Source: Streptococcus mitis (GTDB taxonomy: Bacteria; Bacillota; Bacilli; Lactobacillales; Streptococcaceae). From it: a stretch of DNA of 64,000 nucleotides. The notes under the pieces are model-generated. The model did not search any database, was not told the origin of the DNA, and worked only from the letters and a program-made list of their open reading frames with translations. The translations under genes were made by a program, and so were the position numbers. The stretch spans positions 254,501 through 318,500 of the forward strand of contig NZ_CP028415.1 in the NCBI RefSeq assembly GCF_000722765.2, in the 5' to 3' direction. The stretch's first letter is position 1; each line of letters starts with the position of its first letter. Shown piece after piece: positions 47,153 to 56,967 of the stretch.

Positions 47153-47947
47153 ATGTCTGAAGAAATAATTGATTATGGACAAGTGACAGGAATGGTGCAT
47201 TCGACAGAAAGTTTTGGGGCGGTAGATGGCCCTGGTATTCGCTTTATTGTCTTTTTGCAGGGCTGTCACATGCGTTGCCAGTATTGCCATAACCCGGATA
47301 CTTGGGCTATGGAGTCTAATAAATCACGTGAACGGACGGTAGATGATGTCTTGACAGAGGCCTTACGTTACCGCGGTTTCTGGGGAGACAAGGGAGGAAT
47401 CACTGTCAGTGGGGGAGAAGCCCTCTTGCAGATTGATTTCTTGATTGCACTATTTACCAAGGCCAAGGAAAAAGGAATTCACTGTACCTTGGATACCTGT
47501 GCACTGCCTTTCCGTAATAAACCCCGTTACCTTGAGAAGTTTGACAAGCTCATGGCTGTCACTGACTTGGTTCTCTTGGATATCAAGGAAATCGACGAAG
47601 AACAGCACAAAATTGTTACTAGCCAAACCAATAAAAATATCTTGGCCTGTGCCCAGTATCTATCAGATATTGGAAAACCTGTCTGGATTCGCCATGTGCT
47701 AGTTCCGGGATTGACAGATAGAGATGATGACTTGATTGAACTTGGTAAGTTCGTCAAGACCCTCAAAAATGTTGATAAGTTTGAAATTCTACCTTATCAC
47801 ACCATGGGTGAGTTCAAGTGGCGTGAATTGGGAATCCCATATTCACTCGAAGGGGTCAAACCACCAACAGCAGACCGCGTTAAGAACGCTAAAAAACTCA
47901 TGGATACCGAAAGTTACCAAGACTATATGAAACGTGTACATGGATAA
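47153..47947 (+). CDS. pflA: Pyruvate formate-lyase activating enzyme
   Basis: Radical-SAM enzyme that installs the glycyl radical on pyruvate formate-lyase under anaerobic conditions. 264 residues with the C-x3-C-x2-C cluster motif CHMRCQYC (near 37-44) and GGEALLQ. pfl itself is not in the window. RBS AAGGAAGG. Terminator directly after the stop. Confidence 0.95.
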   Translation: MSEEIIDYGQVTGMVHSTESFGAVDGPGIRFIVFLQGCHMRCQYCHNPDTWAMESNKSRERTVDDVLTEALRYRGFWGDKGGITVSGGEALLQIDFLIALFTKAKEKGIHCTLDTCALPFRNKPRYLEKFDKLMAVTDLVLLDIKEIDEEQHKIVTSQTNKNILACAQYLSDIGKPVWIRHVLVPGLTDRDDDLIELGKFVKTLKNVDKFEILPYHTMGEFKWRELGIPYSLEGVKPPTADRVKNAKKLMDTESYQDYMKRVHG

Positions 47948-47952
47948 AAAAG

Positions 47953-47978
47953 AAGCCTGATGGAAACATCGGGCTTTT
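47953..47978 (+). terminator. Terminator after pflA
   Basis: AAGCCTGATG-GAAA-CATCGGGCTT followed by TT; a BOX begins at 47980. Confidence 0.88.
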
Positions 47979-47979
47979 G

Positions 47980-48129
47980 ATACTCAATGAAAATCAAAGA
48001 GCAGACTAGGAAGCTTGCCGCAGGCTGCTCAAAACATAGTTTTGAGGTTGTGGATAGAACTGACGAAGTCAGTAACATATATACGGCAAGGCGAAGCTGA
48101 CGTGGTTTGAAGAGATTTTCGAAGAGTAT
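47980..48129 (-). repeat. BOX element, A-C form
   Basis: 150 bases reading A to C on the minus strand, with intact boxA core (CGGCAAGGCGAAGCTGACG) and boxC, and no boxB. It lies between two terminators of convergent genes. Confidence 0.92.
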
Positions 48130-48136
48130 GACTTGC

Positions 48137-48169
48137 AAAAAAGACTTAGCAAACTAGCTAAGCCTTTTT
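48137..48169 (-). terminator. Terminator after yidC2
   Basis: Minus strand stem AAAAAGGCTTAGC / GCTAAGTCTTTTT, five bases past the yidC2 stop. Confidence 0.88.
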
Positions 48170-48173
48170 CTTC

Positions 48174-49100
48174 TTATCTCGAACGTTGTTTTCCAGCGTT
48201 GCGATTTTTGTGTTTTTTCTTGCTTGTGATAGCAGTTGGTTGTTCAGGGGTAACGTCTTTTCGTCCACTTGGTGTAGAGAAAGAACTTGCTTTTGGTGGG
48301 TTCTTTGCCAGTTCTTCACGGACTTTTTTGCGAAGTTTTGGACGAACGATATAGTTGACGATAAACTGTTGGAGAATCATCATGAAACCACCAACAACCC
48401 AGTAAAGTGTGACACTAGCTGGTGAGAATAGGGAGAAGACGACAATCATGAGTGGGCTCATGTAAATCATTTTCTTGATTTGTTCTCTTTGCATTTCATC
48501 TTCTACTCCGTGAAGTGAAAGGAGCGATTGAAGATAATAAAGGACACCAGCGCAGGCAACCAAAATCATACTTGGAGAACCTAGAGGAATGCCTAGGTAG
48601 CTTGCTTGAGCAACCCCTTCAGTATGTTGGGCAGCAAAGTAGATAGCAGAGAAGAAAGGCATTTGAAGGAGGATAGGGAAACATCCTACACCACCAAACA
48701 TGCTGATGCCGTGCTCTTTTTGAGCGGCAAAGAGGGCTTGTTGAGCTTCAAGTTTTTCTTCTTGAGTTGTTGCTTCCTTGAGACGAGTTTGATGTGGTTC
48801 AAGGACGTGCTTGAGGGCGTTCATCTTTTCAGAGTGAAGCGTTGCCTTCCATGATTGATAGATACCAAGTGGCAAGATAATCAAGCGCACGATAATGGTT
48901 ACGATAATGATAGCCATACCAAATCCTAGACCTTTATCAGTAGCGAAGTACTTGATAGCTTCAGCCATAGGCGCTCCGATAGTATTCCAAATCAATCCTG
49001 TGGGTTGTCCTGTGGCTTTATCGACATTGACACAGCCAGTTAAGACTAGCAACATAGCCACTCCCATAGCTGAGAGTGCAAAACGTTTAATAGATTTCAC
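48174..49100 (-). CDS. yidC2: Membrane protein insertase YidC2/OxaA
   Basis: 308 residues, inserts membrane proteins alone or with SecYEG. Lipoprotein-type signal with lipobox LTGC (Cys23), five membrane segments (core FGMAIIIVTIIVRLIILPLG ... GGVGCFPILLQMPFF), and a basic C-terminal tail (KKKHKNRNAGKQRSR), which in streptococcal YidC2 contacts the ribosome. GTG start at 49100 with AAGGAA ten bases upstream. Confidence 0.93.
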   Translation of the reverse strand: MKSIKRFALSAMGVAMLLVLTGCVNVDKATGQPTGLIWNTIGAPMAEAIKYFATDKGLGFGMAIIIVTIIVRLIILPLGIYQSWKATLHSEKMNALKHVLEPHQTRLKEATTQEEKLEAQQALFAAQKEHGISMFGGVGCFPILLQMPFFSAIYFAAQHTEGVAQASYLGIPLGSPSMILVACAGVLYYLQSLLSLHGVEDEMQREQIKKMIYMSPLMIVVFSLFSPASVTLYWVVGGFMMILQQFIVNYIVRPKLRKKVREELAKNPPKASSFSTPSGRKDVTPEQPTAITSKKKHKNRNAGKQRSR

Positions 49101-49177
49101 TGTTTTTATTCCTTCTTTAAAAATTATACCTTTCTATTCTACTGTTTTTTTACAAAATATACAATAGTTCTAGAGAC

Positions 49178-49456
49178 CTAATTTGCGATTTTAAAGTCAG
49201 GGTAGGGAGGAAAGTTGCTCAGTTTGACATCTAAGTAGCTGACTTTTGAAAAAGGTGTCGGTCCTTTGCGGATTTCTTGGATAAATTTTGCCATGATAGC
49301 AGATGAGTCTGCTTGGGCTAAGATTTCCACTGTGCCATCGTCGTTATTCCATACCCGACCTGTGATGCCACCAATTTCAAGTGCCAGGCTGTAAACACCC
49401 CAACGAAATCCGACTCCTTGTACCCTACCTTGGGCAATCATTCTAACCTTTTGCAT
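49178..49456 (-). CDS. acyP: Acylphosphatase
   Basis: 92 residues, hydrolyses acyl phosphates. Signature GRVQGVGFRWGVYSLA with the catalytic Arg, and GRVWNNDDGTVEI with the catalytic Asn. Divergent from the TrmH-like gene over 33 bases that must hold both promoters. Confidence 0.93.
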   Translation of the reverse strand: MQKVRMIAQGRVQGVGFRWGVYSLALEIGGITGRVWNNDDGTVEILAQADSSAIMAKFIQEIRKGPTPFSKVSYLDVKLSNFPPYPDFKIAN

Positions 49457-49477
49457 ACCAAACCCCTTTGATTGTGT

Positions 49478-49483
49478 TATAAT
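49478..49483 (+). promoter_or_regulatory. Extended -10 of the TrmH-like gene, predicted leaderless start
   Basis: TGT-TATAAT ends six bases before ATG 49490; the spacer ATTTCT has no Shine-Dalgarno. Confidence 0.68.
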
Positions 49484-49489
49484 ATTTCT

Positions 49490-50230
49490 ATGACTATTAT
49501 AACCTCAAAAGCCAATTCTGTGGTAAAAAATGCCAAGAAATTACACCAAAAAAAATACCGCAAGTCTGCTTATTTGATTGAAGGCTGGCACTTGTTTGAA
49601 GAAGCTGTTCAAGCTGGAGTGACGATTGAAAAAATCTTTGCCCTAGAAAATTACCGAGATCAGTTAGCCTCGTTTCCGCAAACTGTCTGGGTTTCAGAGG
49701 ATATTTTGCTAGATTTGGCGGATTCTCAGACTCCACAGGGCATTGTTGCGGTGGTTCAAAAAGAAGAAGTAGGACAAGCTGATCTGAGTCAGGGCAAGTT
49801 CTTATTTTTGGAAGATGTACAAGATCCTGGTAATGTGGGAACTATCATTCGGACTGCGGATGCAGCAGGTTTTACTGGAGTGATTGTTTCAGAAAAGTCG
49901 GCAGATATCTACAGTCTCAAGACCTTACGTTCCATGCAAGGCAGTCATTTTCATCTGCCTATTTACCGAATGTCTAGTCAAAGGCTTCTCGAGGAAGCTA
50001 AGGAAGCAGCTATCCCAGTGCTGGCAACAACCCTATCTAAAGATTCTGTTGATTACAGAGAACTGCCTCCTATAGAAAATTTTGTACTAGTCATGGGAAA
50101 TGAGGGTCAAGGAATTAGTCCCCTCATGGTTGAAAGTGCAGACCAGTTGGTCCATATTAGCATGAAGGGGCAGGCGGAAAGTTTGAATGTTGCAGTTGCG
50201 GCCGGTATTTTGATTTTCCATTTAAGCTAA
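49490..50230 (+). CDS. TrmH/SpoU-family RNA methyltransferase
   Basis: 246 residues: N-terminal substrate-binding domain and SPOUT domain with VQDPGNVGTIIRTADAAGF, VMGNEGQGISPLM and SLNVAVAAGILIF. It probably 2'-O-methylates rRNA or tRNA; the target base is not predictable. The start is set by the promoter next to ATG 49490; the in-frame ATG at 49472 lies upstream of the -10 and would not be transcribed from it. Confidence 0.88.
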   Translation: MTIITSKANSVVKNAKKLHQKKYRKSAYLIEGWHLFEEAVQAGVTIEKIFALENYRDQLASFPQTVWVSEDILLDLADSQTPQGIVAVVQKEEVGQADLSQGKFLFLEDVQDPGNVGTIIRTADAAGFTGVIVSEKSADIYSLKTLRSMQGSHFHLPIYRMSSQRLLEEAKEAAIPVLATTLSKDSVDYRELPPIENFVLVMGNEGQGISPLMVESADQLVHISMKGQAESLNVAVAAGILIFHLS

Positions 50231-50284
50231 TTTTAACTTTCTTTGTTATAATCAAGGAAAGATGTTCATAGAAAAGGAGAAAAG

Positions 50285-50968
50285 ATGAATCACACTATTA
50301 TTCAAGACCGCGCAGGTCTCAATCAATTTTACGCTAAGGTTTATGCCTTTGTTGGTCTGGGAATTGGACTATCTGCTTTGGTATCAGGCCTTATGTTGAC
50401 GGTCTTTCAGTCTCAGTTGGTTTACTTTTTGATGCAGGGGCGTCTCTGGTTGACCATTGCTACTTTTGCGGAGCTAGCCTTGGTTTTCGTTGCCAGCAGT
50501 ATGGCTTCAAAGAATAGTCCAGCGGCTCTTCCAGTATTTTTACTTTACTCAGTATTAAACGGCTTTACCCTCAGTTTTGTGGTGGCCTTCTATACTCCAG
50601 GTACCGTTTTATCTGCCTTTGTATCGAGCGCCCTTCTCTTCTTTGTCATGGCGGCAGTTGGTATCTTCACCAAGAAAGATTTGAGTGGCCTTGGTCGGGC
50701 TATGATGGCGGCTCTTATCGGTTTGCTGATTGCCATGGTAGTTAATATTTTCTTGGCTAGCGGTTTCTTTGATTATATGATTAGCGTAGCCATGGTCTTG
50801 GTCTTCTCTGGGCTGATTGCTTGGGACAACCAAAGAATTCGTCTCGCTTATGAACAATCACAAGGCCGTGTAGCGACAGGTTGGGTTGTATCAATGGCTC
50901 TCAGTATCTATCTTGATTTTATCAATCTCTTCCTAAGTATTCTACGTATCTTTGGTCGTAATGACTAG
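50285..50968 (+). CDS. Bax inhibitor-1/YccA-like membrane protein
   Basis: 227 residues, about seven membrane segments, ending with the conserved SMALSIYLDFINLFLSILRIFG. Bacterial members (YetJ, YccA) are linked to calcium leak or FtsH control; the role here is unknown. RBS AAAAGGAG. Own terminator. Confidence 0.9.
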   Translation: MNHTIIQDRAGLNQFYAKVYAFVGLGIGLSALVSGLMLTVFQSQLVYFLMQGRLWLTIATFAELALVFVASSMASKNSPAALPVFLLYSVLNGFTLSFVVAFYTPGTVLSAFVSSALLFFVMAAVGIFTKKDLSGLGRAMMAALIGLLIAMVVNIFLASGFFDYMISVAMVLVFSGLIAWDNQRIRLAYEQSQGRVATGWVVSMALSIYLDFINLFLSILRIFGRND

Positions 50969-50978
50969 AAGGTCTATG

Positions 50979-51010
50979 AAATCAGTGTTTTGAGTGACAC
51001 TGATTTTTTT
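50979..51010 (+). terminator. Terminator
   Basis: AAATCAGTGT / ACACTGATTT stem with T run, after the Bax-inhibitor-like gene. Confidence 0.88.
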
Positions 51011-51079
51011 AAATTTTCTCTTTTCTTTTTTGGGAAATAGGTGTATAATGCTTTTAATTAAATTTTTGAGGAGTAGCCT

Positions 51080-52072
51080 ATGAAGAAAAGTTTTATCCAT
51101 CAACAAGAAGAAATTTCCTTTGTTAAAAACACTTTTACCCAGTATTTGAAAGATAAGCTAGAAGTTGTCGAAGTTCAAGGTCCTATCTTGAGCAAGGTCG
51201 GTGACGGGATGCAGGACAACTTATCTGGTGTGGAAAATCCAGTATCTGTCAAGGTTTTGCAGATTCCTGATGAAACTTATGAAGTGGTGCATTCGCTTGC
51301 TAAATGGAAACGCCACACTTTGGCTCGTTTTGGTTTCGGTGAGGGTGAGGGTCTCTTCGTCCACATGAAGGCCCTTCGTCCAGACGAAGACTCGCTGGAT
51401 GCAACCCACTCTGTCTTTGTGGATCAGTGGGACTGGGAAAAGGTCATTCCAAATGGACAACGTAATATTGCCTATCTAAAAGAAACAGTTGAGAAGATTT
51501 ATAAGGCTATTCGCCTGACGGAGCTAGCTGTTGAAGCTCGCTATGATATCGAATCTGTCTTGCCAAAACAAATCACTTTTATTCATACAGAAGAGTTGGT
51601 AGAACGCTATCCAGACTTGACTCCGAAAGAACGTGAAAATGCAATCTGTAAAGAATTTGGCGCTGTCTTCTTGATTGGTATCGGTGGTGAATTACCAGAC
51701 GGTAAACCGCACGATGGACGTGCGCCAGACTATGATGACTGGACAAGTGAGTCTGAAAATGGCTACAAGGGTCTAAATGGCGATATTCTTGTCTGGAATG
51801 AATCTTTAGGTGGGGCCTTTGAGTTGTCTTCTATGGGAATCCGTGTAGATGAAGAAACGCTTCGCCGTCAGGTTGCCATCACAGGTGATGAAGACCGTTT
51901 AGAATTGGAATGGCACAAGGCTTTGTTGAACGGTCTATTCCCATTGACAATCGGTGGAGGAATTGGACAATCTCGTATGGCTATGTTCCTACTTCGCAAG
52001 AAACATATCGGAGAAGTGCAAACAAGTGTTTGGCCTCAAGAAGTCCGCGATACTTACGAAAATATTTTGTAG
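51080..52072 (+). CDS. asnA: Asparagine synthetase A (ammonia-dependent)
   Basis: Makes asparagine from aspartate, ammonia and ATP. 330 residues, class II tRNA-synthetase-like fold: [49 protein letters not shown] and C-terminal [26 protein letters not shown] see no T-box leader in the 110 bases upstream, only a promoter (-10 TATAAT near 51042). An asparaginase (28346) works in the opposite direction. Confidence 0.95.
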   Translation: MKKSFIHQQEEISFVKNTFTQYLKDKLEVVEVQGPILSKVGDGMQDNLSGVENPVSVKVLQIPDETYEVVHSLAKWKRHTLARFGFGEGEGLFVHMKALRPDEDSLDATHSVFVDQWDWEKVIPNGQRNIAYLKETVEKIYKAIRLTELAVEARYDIESVLPKQITFIHTEELVERYPDLTPKERENAICKEFGAVFLIGIGGELPDGKPHDGRAPDYDDWTSESENGYKGLNGDILVWNESLGGAFELSSMGIRVDEETLRRQVAITGDEDRLELEWHKALLNGLFPLTIGGGIGQSRMAMFLLRKKHIGEVQTSVWPQEVRDTYENIL

Positions 52073-52077
52073 AGAAT

Positions 52078-52093
52078 CGAACCGCAAGGTTCG
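52078..52093 (+). terminator. Terminator after asnA
   Basis: CGAACC-GCAA-GGTTCG followed by GTTTTCTTTCTCTTTTT. Confidence 0.8.
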
Positions 52094-52123
52094 GTTTTCT
52101 TTCTCTTTTTGTCCATAATTTGG

Positions 52124-52129
52124 TATAAT
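52124..52129 (+). promoter_or_regulatory. Extended -10 of rsmD, predicted leaderless start
   Basis: TGG-TATAAT ends seven bases before ATG 52137; the spacer AAACGGT carries no Shine-Dalgarno. Confidence 0.68.
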
Positions 52130-52136
52130 AAACGGT

Positions 52137-52676
52137 ATGAAAATCGTATCAGGAATCTATGGGGGACGTCCCCTCAAGACACTAGAAGGCAAGACGACAA
52201 GACCTACTTCGGATAAGGTTAGGGGAGCCATTTTTAACATGATTGGTCCCTACTTTGAAGGGGGACGAGTCTTGGACCTTTATGCAGGTAGTGGTGGTTT
52301 ATCTATCGAGGCAGTATCGCGTGGCATGTCCAGCGCTGTTTTGGTGGAACGAGACCGTAAGGCTCAGGCTATTGTGGCTGAAAATATTCAGATGACCAAG
52401 GAAGTTGGAAAATTTCAATTCCTCAAGATGGATGCAGAAAGGGCATTGGAACAGGTATCTGGGGAATTTGACCTCATCTTCTTAGACCCTCCTTATGCCA
52501 AGGAACAAATCGTAGCAGATATTGAAAAAATGGCTGAGAGGGAGCTTTTTTCTGAAGATGTCATGGTCGTGTGTGAGACGGATAAGGCCGTTGAACTTCC
52601 AGAAGAAATTGCCTGCCTGGGCATCTGGAAGGAAAAAATTTATGGAATTAGTAAGGTGACAGTCTATGTCAGATAA
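52137..52676 (+). CDS. rsmD: 16S rRNA (guanine-966-N2) methyltransferase RsmD
   Basis: 179 residues. N-terminal [37 protein letters not shown]-binding [15 protein letters not shown], catalytic [12 protein letters not shown]. Modifies G966 of 16S rRNA (E. coli numbering). It overlaps coaD by 11 bases; rsmD-coaD is a conserved bacterial pair. Confidence 0.94.
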   Translation: MKIVSGIYGGRPLKTLEGKTTRPTSDKVRGAIFNMIGPYFEGGRVLDLYAGSGGLSIEAVSRGMSSAVLVERDRKAQAIVAENIQMTKEVGKFQFLKMDAERALEQVSGEFDLIFLDPPYAKEQIVADIEKMAERELFSEDVMVVCETDKAVELPEEIACLGIWKEKIYGISKVTVYVR

Positions 52677-53154
52677 GATTGGCTTATTCACAGGTTCATT
52701 TGATCCGATGACAAATGGGCATCTGGATATCATTGAACGGGCGAGCAAACTCTTTGATAAGCTCTATGTCGGTATTTTTTTTAATCCTCACAAACAAGGA
52801 TTTCTCCCTATCGAAAATCGTAAACGGGGACTAGAAAAGGCTTTGGAACATTTGGGGAATGTTGAAGTCGTGTTTTCTCATGATGAATTGGTGGTTGATG
52901 TCGCAAAAAGACTGGGGGCTACTTGTCTAGTGCGTGGTTTGAGGAATGCGTCGGATTTGCAATATGAAGCCAGTTTTGATTACTACAACCATCAGCTGTC
53001 TCCTAATTTAGAGACCATTTATTTACATAGTCGACCTGAACATCTCTATCTCAGTTCATCCAGTGTTAGAGAGCTTTTGAAGTTTGGTCAGGATATTGCT
53101 TGCTATGTTCCCGAGAGTATTTTGGAGGAAATAAGAAATGAAAAAAAAGATTAG
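52666..53154 (+). CDS. coaD: Phosphopantetheine adenylyltransferase
   Basis: Fourth step of CoA synthesis. 162 residues: nucleotidyltransferase motif [18 protein letters not shown] (T/HxGH type), [12 protein letters not shown] and [11 protein letters not shown]. Overlaps both rsmD and the protease gene, so the three are co-translated. Confidence 0.96.
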   Translation: MSDKIGLFTGSFDPMTNGHLDIIERASKLFDKLYVGIFFNPHKQGFLPIENRKRGLEKALEHLGNVEVVFSHDELVVDVAKRLGATCLVRGLRNASDLQYEASFDYYNHQLSPNLETIYLHSRPEHLYLSSSSVRELLKFGQDIACYVPESILEEIRNEKKD

Positions 53155-54175
53155 ATGGCCCTTATATGTCATTGCGGCCTTGATTGTGACTTTCTTGGCA
53201 TTTGTAGTGCCCTTGCCCTACTATATAGAAGTTCCAGGTGGTTCGGAAGATATTCGTCAAGTCCTTAAAGTCAATGACACAGAAGATAAGGAAGCTGGGG
53301 CCTATCAATTCGTTACGGTTGGTGTCCAGCATGCTACTTTAGCCCATATGATTTATGCGTGGTTGACGCCTTTTACAGATATTCGTAGTGCTCAGGAGAC
53401 CACAGGTGGTTCTTCCGATGTGGAATTTATGCGGATCAATCAATTCTACATGCAAACATCACAAAACATGGCCAAGTATCAAGGACTAAAAACAGCTGGT
53501 AAGGATATTGAACTAAAATATCTTGGGGTTTATGTCTTGAACGTGACAGATAATTCAACCTTTAAAGGGATTCTCAATATCTCTGATACGGTCACAGCAG
53601 TCAATGATCAGACCTTTGATAGTTCCAAAGACTTGATTGATTACGTCAATTCTCAAAAATTAGGAGATTCTGTCAAGGTGACCTATGAAGAGGATGGGCA
53701 AACCAAGTCTGCAGAAGGAAAGATTATCACCTTGGAAAATGGCAAAAATGGGATTGGAATCGGTTTGATTGACCGTACAGAAGTGACCAGTGATATCCCA
53801 ATTCGGTTTTCAACAGCTGGTATCGGCGGTCCAAGTGCTGGTCTCATGTTTAGTCTGGCCATCTATACCCAAATAGCTGACCCTGGCCTTCGAAATGGCC
53901 GTATCGTTGCCGGTACAGGAACCATTGACCGCGATGGGAATGTGGGGGACATTGGAGGTATTGATAAGAAAGTTGTAGCTTCGGCTAGAGAAGGTGCTGC
54001 TATTTTCTTTGCCCCTGATAACCCTGTTAGCGAAGAAGAACAAAAAGCACATCCGGATGCGAAAAACAACTACCAAACAGCCCTGGAAGCAGCCAAAACA
54101 ATCAAGACAGATATGAAAATCGTGCCTGTTAAAACCCTACAAGATGCAATTGATTACTTGAAAAACAATCCCTAG
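53138..54175 (+). CDS. sepM: SepM-family membrane-anchored PDZ/Lon-like serine protease
   Basis: 345 residues: membrane anchor (about 8-28), PDZ domain (about 125-190) and S16 Lon-type domain with the Ser-Lys dyad (Ser in [11 protein letters not shown] near 232, Lys in [15 protein letters not shown] near 277). In S. mutans SepM trims the competence peptide CSP outside the cell; whether this one does is inference. RBS GGAGGAAA in coaD. No competence gene is nearby. Confidence 0.88.
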   Translation: MKKKIRWPLYVIAALIVTFLAFVVPLPYYIEVPGGSEDIRQVLKVNDTEDKEAGAYQFVTVGVQHATLAHMIYAWLTPFTDIRSAQETTGGSSDVEFMRINQFYMQTSQNMAKYQGLKTAGKDIELKYLGVYVLNVTDNSTFKGILNISDTVTAVNDQTFDSSKDLIDYVNSQKLGDSVKVTYEEDGQTKSAEGKIITLENGKNGIGIGLIDRTEVTSDIPIRFSTAGIGGPSAGLMFSLAIYTQIADPGLRNGRIVAGTGTIDRDGNVGDIGGIDKKVVASAREGAAIFFAPDNPVSEEEQKAHPDAKNNYQTALEAAKTIKTDMKIVPVKTLQDAIDYLKNNP

Positions 54176-54219
54176 TTTTAAGTGAAGTTTCCAAACTAGC
54201 GCACAGACAGAGAAGATGG

Positions 54220-54225
54220 TATAAT
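54220..54225 (+). promoter_or_regulatory. Extended -10 of the DUF1146 gene, predicted leaderless start
   Basis: TGG-TATAAT ends six bases before ATG 54232; the spacer AGTCAA has no Shine-Dalgarno. Confidence 0.66.
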
Positions 54226-54231
54226 AGTCAA

Positions 54232-54462
54232 ATGGTTCAATTATTATTCACTCTAAGCAGTCACATGCTCTTTATTTATGTGAGTTTTTACCTTTTAAAG
54301 AATCTTGTTAGATGGGAAAAGGTTTTAAAAGTGACAACTGAGAATACAGGAAAAGTTCGTTTATTGGTAGCTTTTTTCAGCATTGTAATGGGCTATATCA
54401 TGAGTTCTTTCTTTATCAGCCTATATCAGTTGTGGCAAGAAGCGCTTAGAGGATTATTATAA
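54232..54462 (+). CDS. DUF1146 (YwzB-like) small membrane protein
   Basis: 76 residues with two membrane segments ([45 protein letters not shown]) around a basic loop. Family position upstream of murA is common in Firmicutes; function unknown. It starts with a predicted leaderless mRNA and ends 23 bases before murA. Confidence 0.82.
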   Translation: MVQLLFTLSSHMLFIYVSFYLLKNLVRWEKVLKVTTENTGKVRLLVAFFSIVMGYIMSSFFISLYQLWQEALRGLL

Positions 54463-54485
54463 AATCAAATGCAAAGGAAATAAGT

Positions 54486-55761
54486 ATGGAAAAAATTGTG
54501 GTTCAAGGTGGCGATAATCGTCTGGTAGGAAGTGTTACGATCGAGGGAGCAAAAAATGCAGTCTTACCTTTGCTGGCAGCGACTATTCTAGCCAGTGAAG
54601 GAAAGACCGTCTTGCAGAATGTTCCGATTTTGTCAGATGTTTTCACCATGAATCAGGTGGTTCGTGGTTTGAATGCCAAGGTGGATTTTGATGAGGAAGC
54701 TCATCTTGTCGAGGTGGATGCGACTGGCGATATCACTGAGGAAGCTCCTTACAAGTATGTCAGCAAGATGCGTGCATCTATCGTTGTCTTGGGGCCAATT
54801 CTTGCTCGTGTAGGTCATGCCAAGGTATCTATGCCAGGTGGTTGTACCATTGGTAGCCGCCCAATTGATCTTCATTTGAAAGGTCTAGAAGCTATGGGGG
54901 CTAAGATTAGTCAGACAGCTGGTTACATCGAAGCCAAGGCTGATCGCTTACATGGAGCTCATATCTATATGGATTTCCCAAGTGTTGGTGCTACGCAGAA
55001 CTTGATGATGGCAGCGACTCTGGCTGATGGCATGACAGTGATTGAGAATGCTGCGCGTGAGCCTGAGATTGTGGACCTAGCCATTTTCCTCAATGAAATG
55101 GGAGCCAAGGTTAAAGGTGCTGGTACAGAGACCATTACCATTACCGGTGTTGAGAAACTTCATGGTACGACTCACAATGTAGTCCAAGACCGTATCGAAG
55201 CAGGAACCTTTATGGTAGCTGCTGCCATGACTGGTGGTGATGTCTTGATTAAAGACGCTGTCTGGGAGCATAACCGTCCCTTGATAGCCAAATTGCTTGA
55301 AATGGGAGTGGAAGTGACAGAGGAGACTGAAGGGATTCGAGTTCGCTCTCAACTGGAAAATCTAAAAGCTGTCCATGTAAAAACCTTGCCACACCCAGGT
55401 TTTCCAACGGATATGCAGGCCCAATTTACAGCCTTGATGACCGTTGCAAAAGGGGAATCAACTATGGTGGAGACAGTTTTCGAAAATCGTTTCCAACACC
55501 TAGAAGAAATGCGACGCATGGGCTTGCACTCGGAAATTATCCGTGATACAGCTCGTATTGTTGGTGGACAGGCTTTGCAGGGAGCAGAAGTTCTTTCAAC
55601 TGACCTTCGTGCCAGTGCTGCCTTGATTTTGACAGGTTTGGTAGCACAAGGAGAAACTGTAGTTGGTAAATTGGTTCACTTGGATAGAGGTTACTACCGT
55701 TTCCATGAGAAGTTAGCGCAGCTAGGTGCTAAGATTCAGCGGATTGAGGCAAGTGATGAAG

Positions 55762-55769
<8 letters not shown>
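54486..55769 (+). CDS. murA: UDP-GlcNAc 1-carboxyvinyltransferase
   Basis: First committed step of peptidoglycan synthesis; target of fosfomycin. 427 residues, EPSP-synthase fold: [15 protein letters not shown], catalytic Cys in [18 protein letters not shown] (near 120), [13 protein letters not shown]. Streptococci carry two copies (MurA, MurZ); which one this is cannot be decided from sequence alone, but the epuA-endA neighbours identify the locus. RBS AAAGGAAATA. Confidence 0.94.
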
Positions 55770-56813
<1,044 letters not shown>

Positions 56814-56823
56814 AAGATAACAT

Positions 56824-56855
56824 AAACTCCTATGTCACTTGTGGATATAGGAGTT
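56824..56855 (+). terminator. Terminator after endA
   Basis: AACTCCTAT / ATAGGAGTT stem followed by CTTTTTT. Confidence 0.88.
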
Positions 56856-56967
56856 CTTTTTTGGACAATTTAAGTATAACTAGAATAGACACTGAGAAAA
56901 AATAATATGTACTGAGCTAATTTTTGTGATATAATAAGTGACAAGATACTATTTTAGGAGAAGAACT

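Noticed and set aside
50969..51079. T-box leader before asnA
   Set aside because: No T-box sequence and too short; only a terminator of the previous gene and a promoter.
53138..54175. Competence operon next to sepM and endA
   Set aside because: No comC/D/E, comX or com box identified in the window; the genes here are individually linked to competence only by homology.
54232..54462. RNA polymerase subunit or competence-related small protein
   Set aside because: Two membrane segments and position before murA fit DUF1146; no competence signal.
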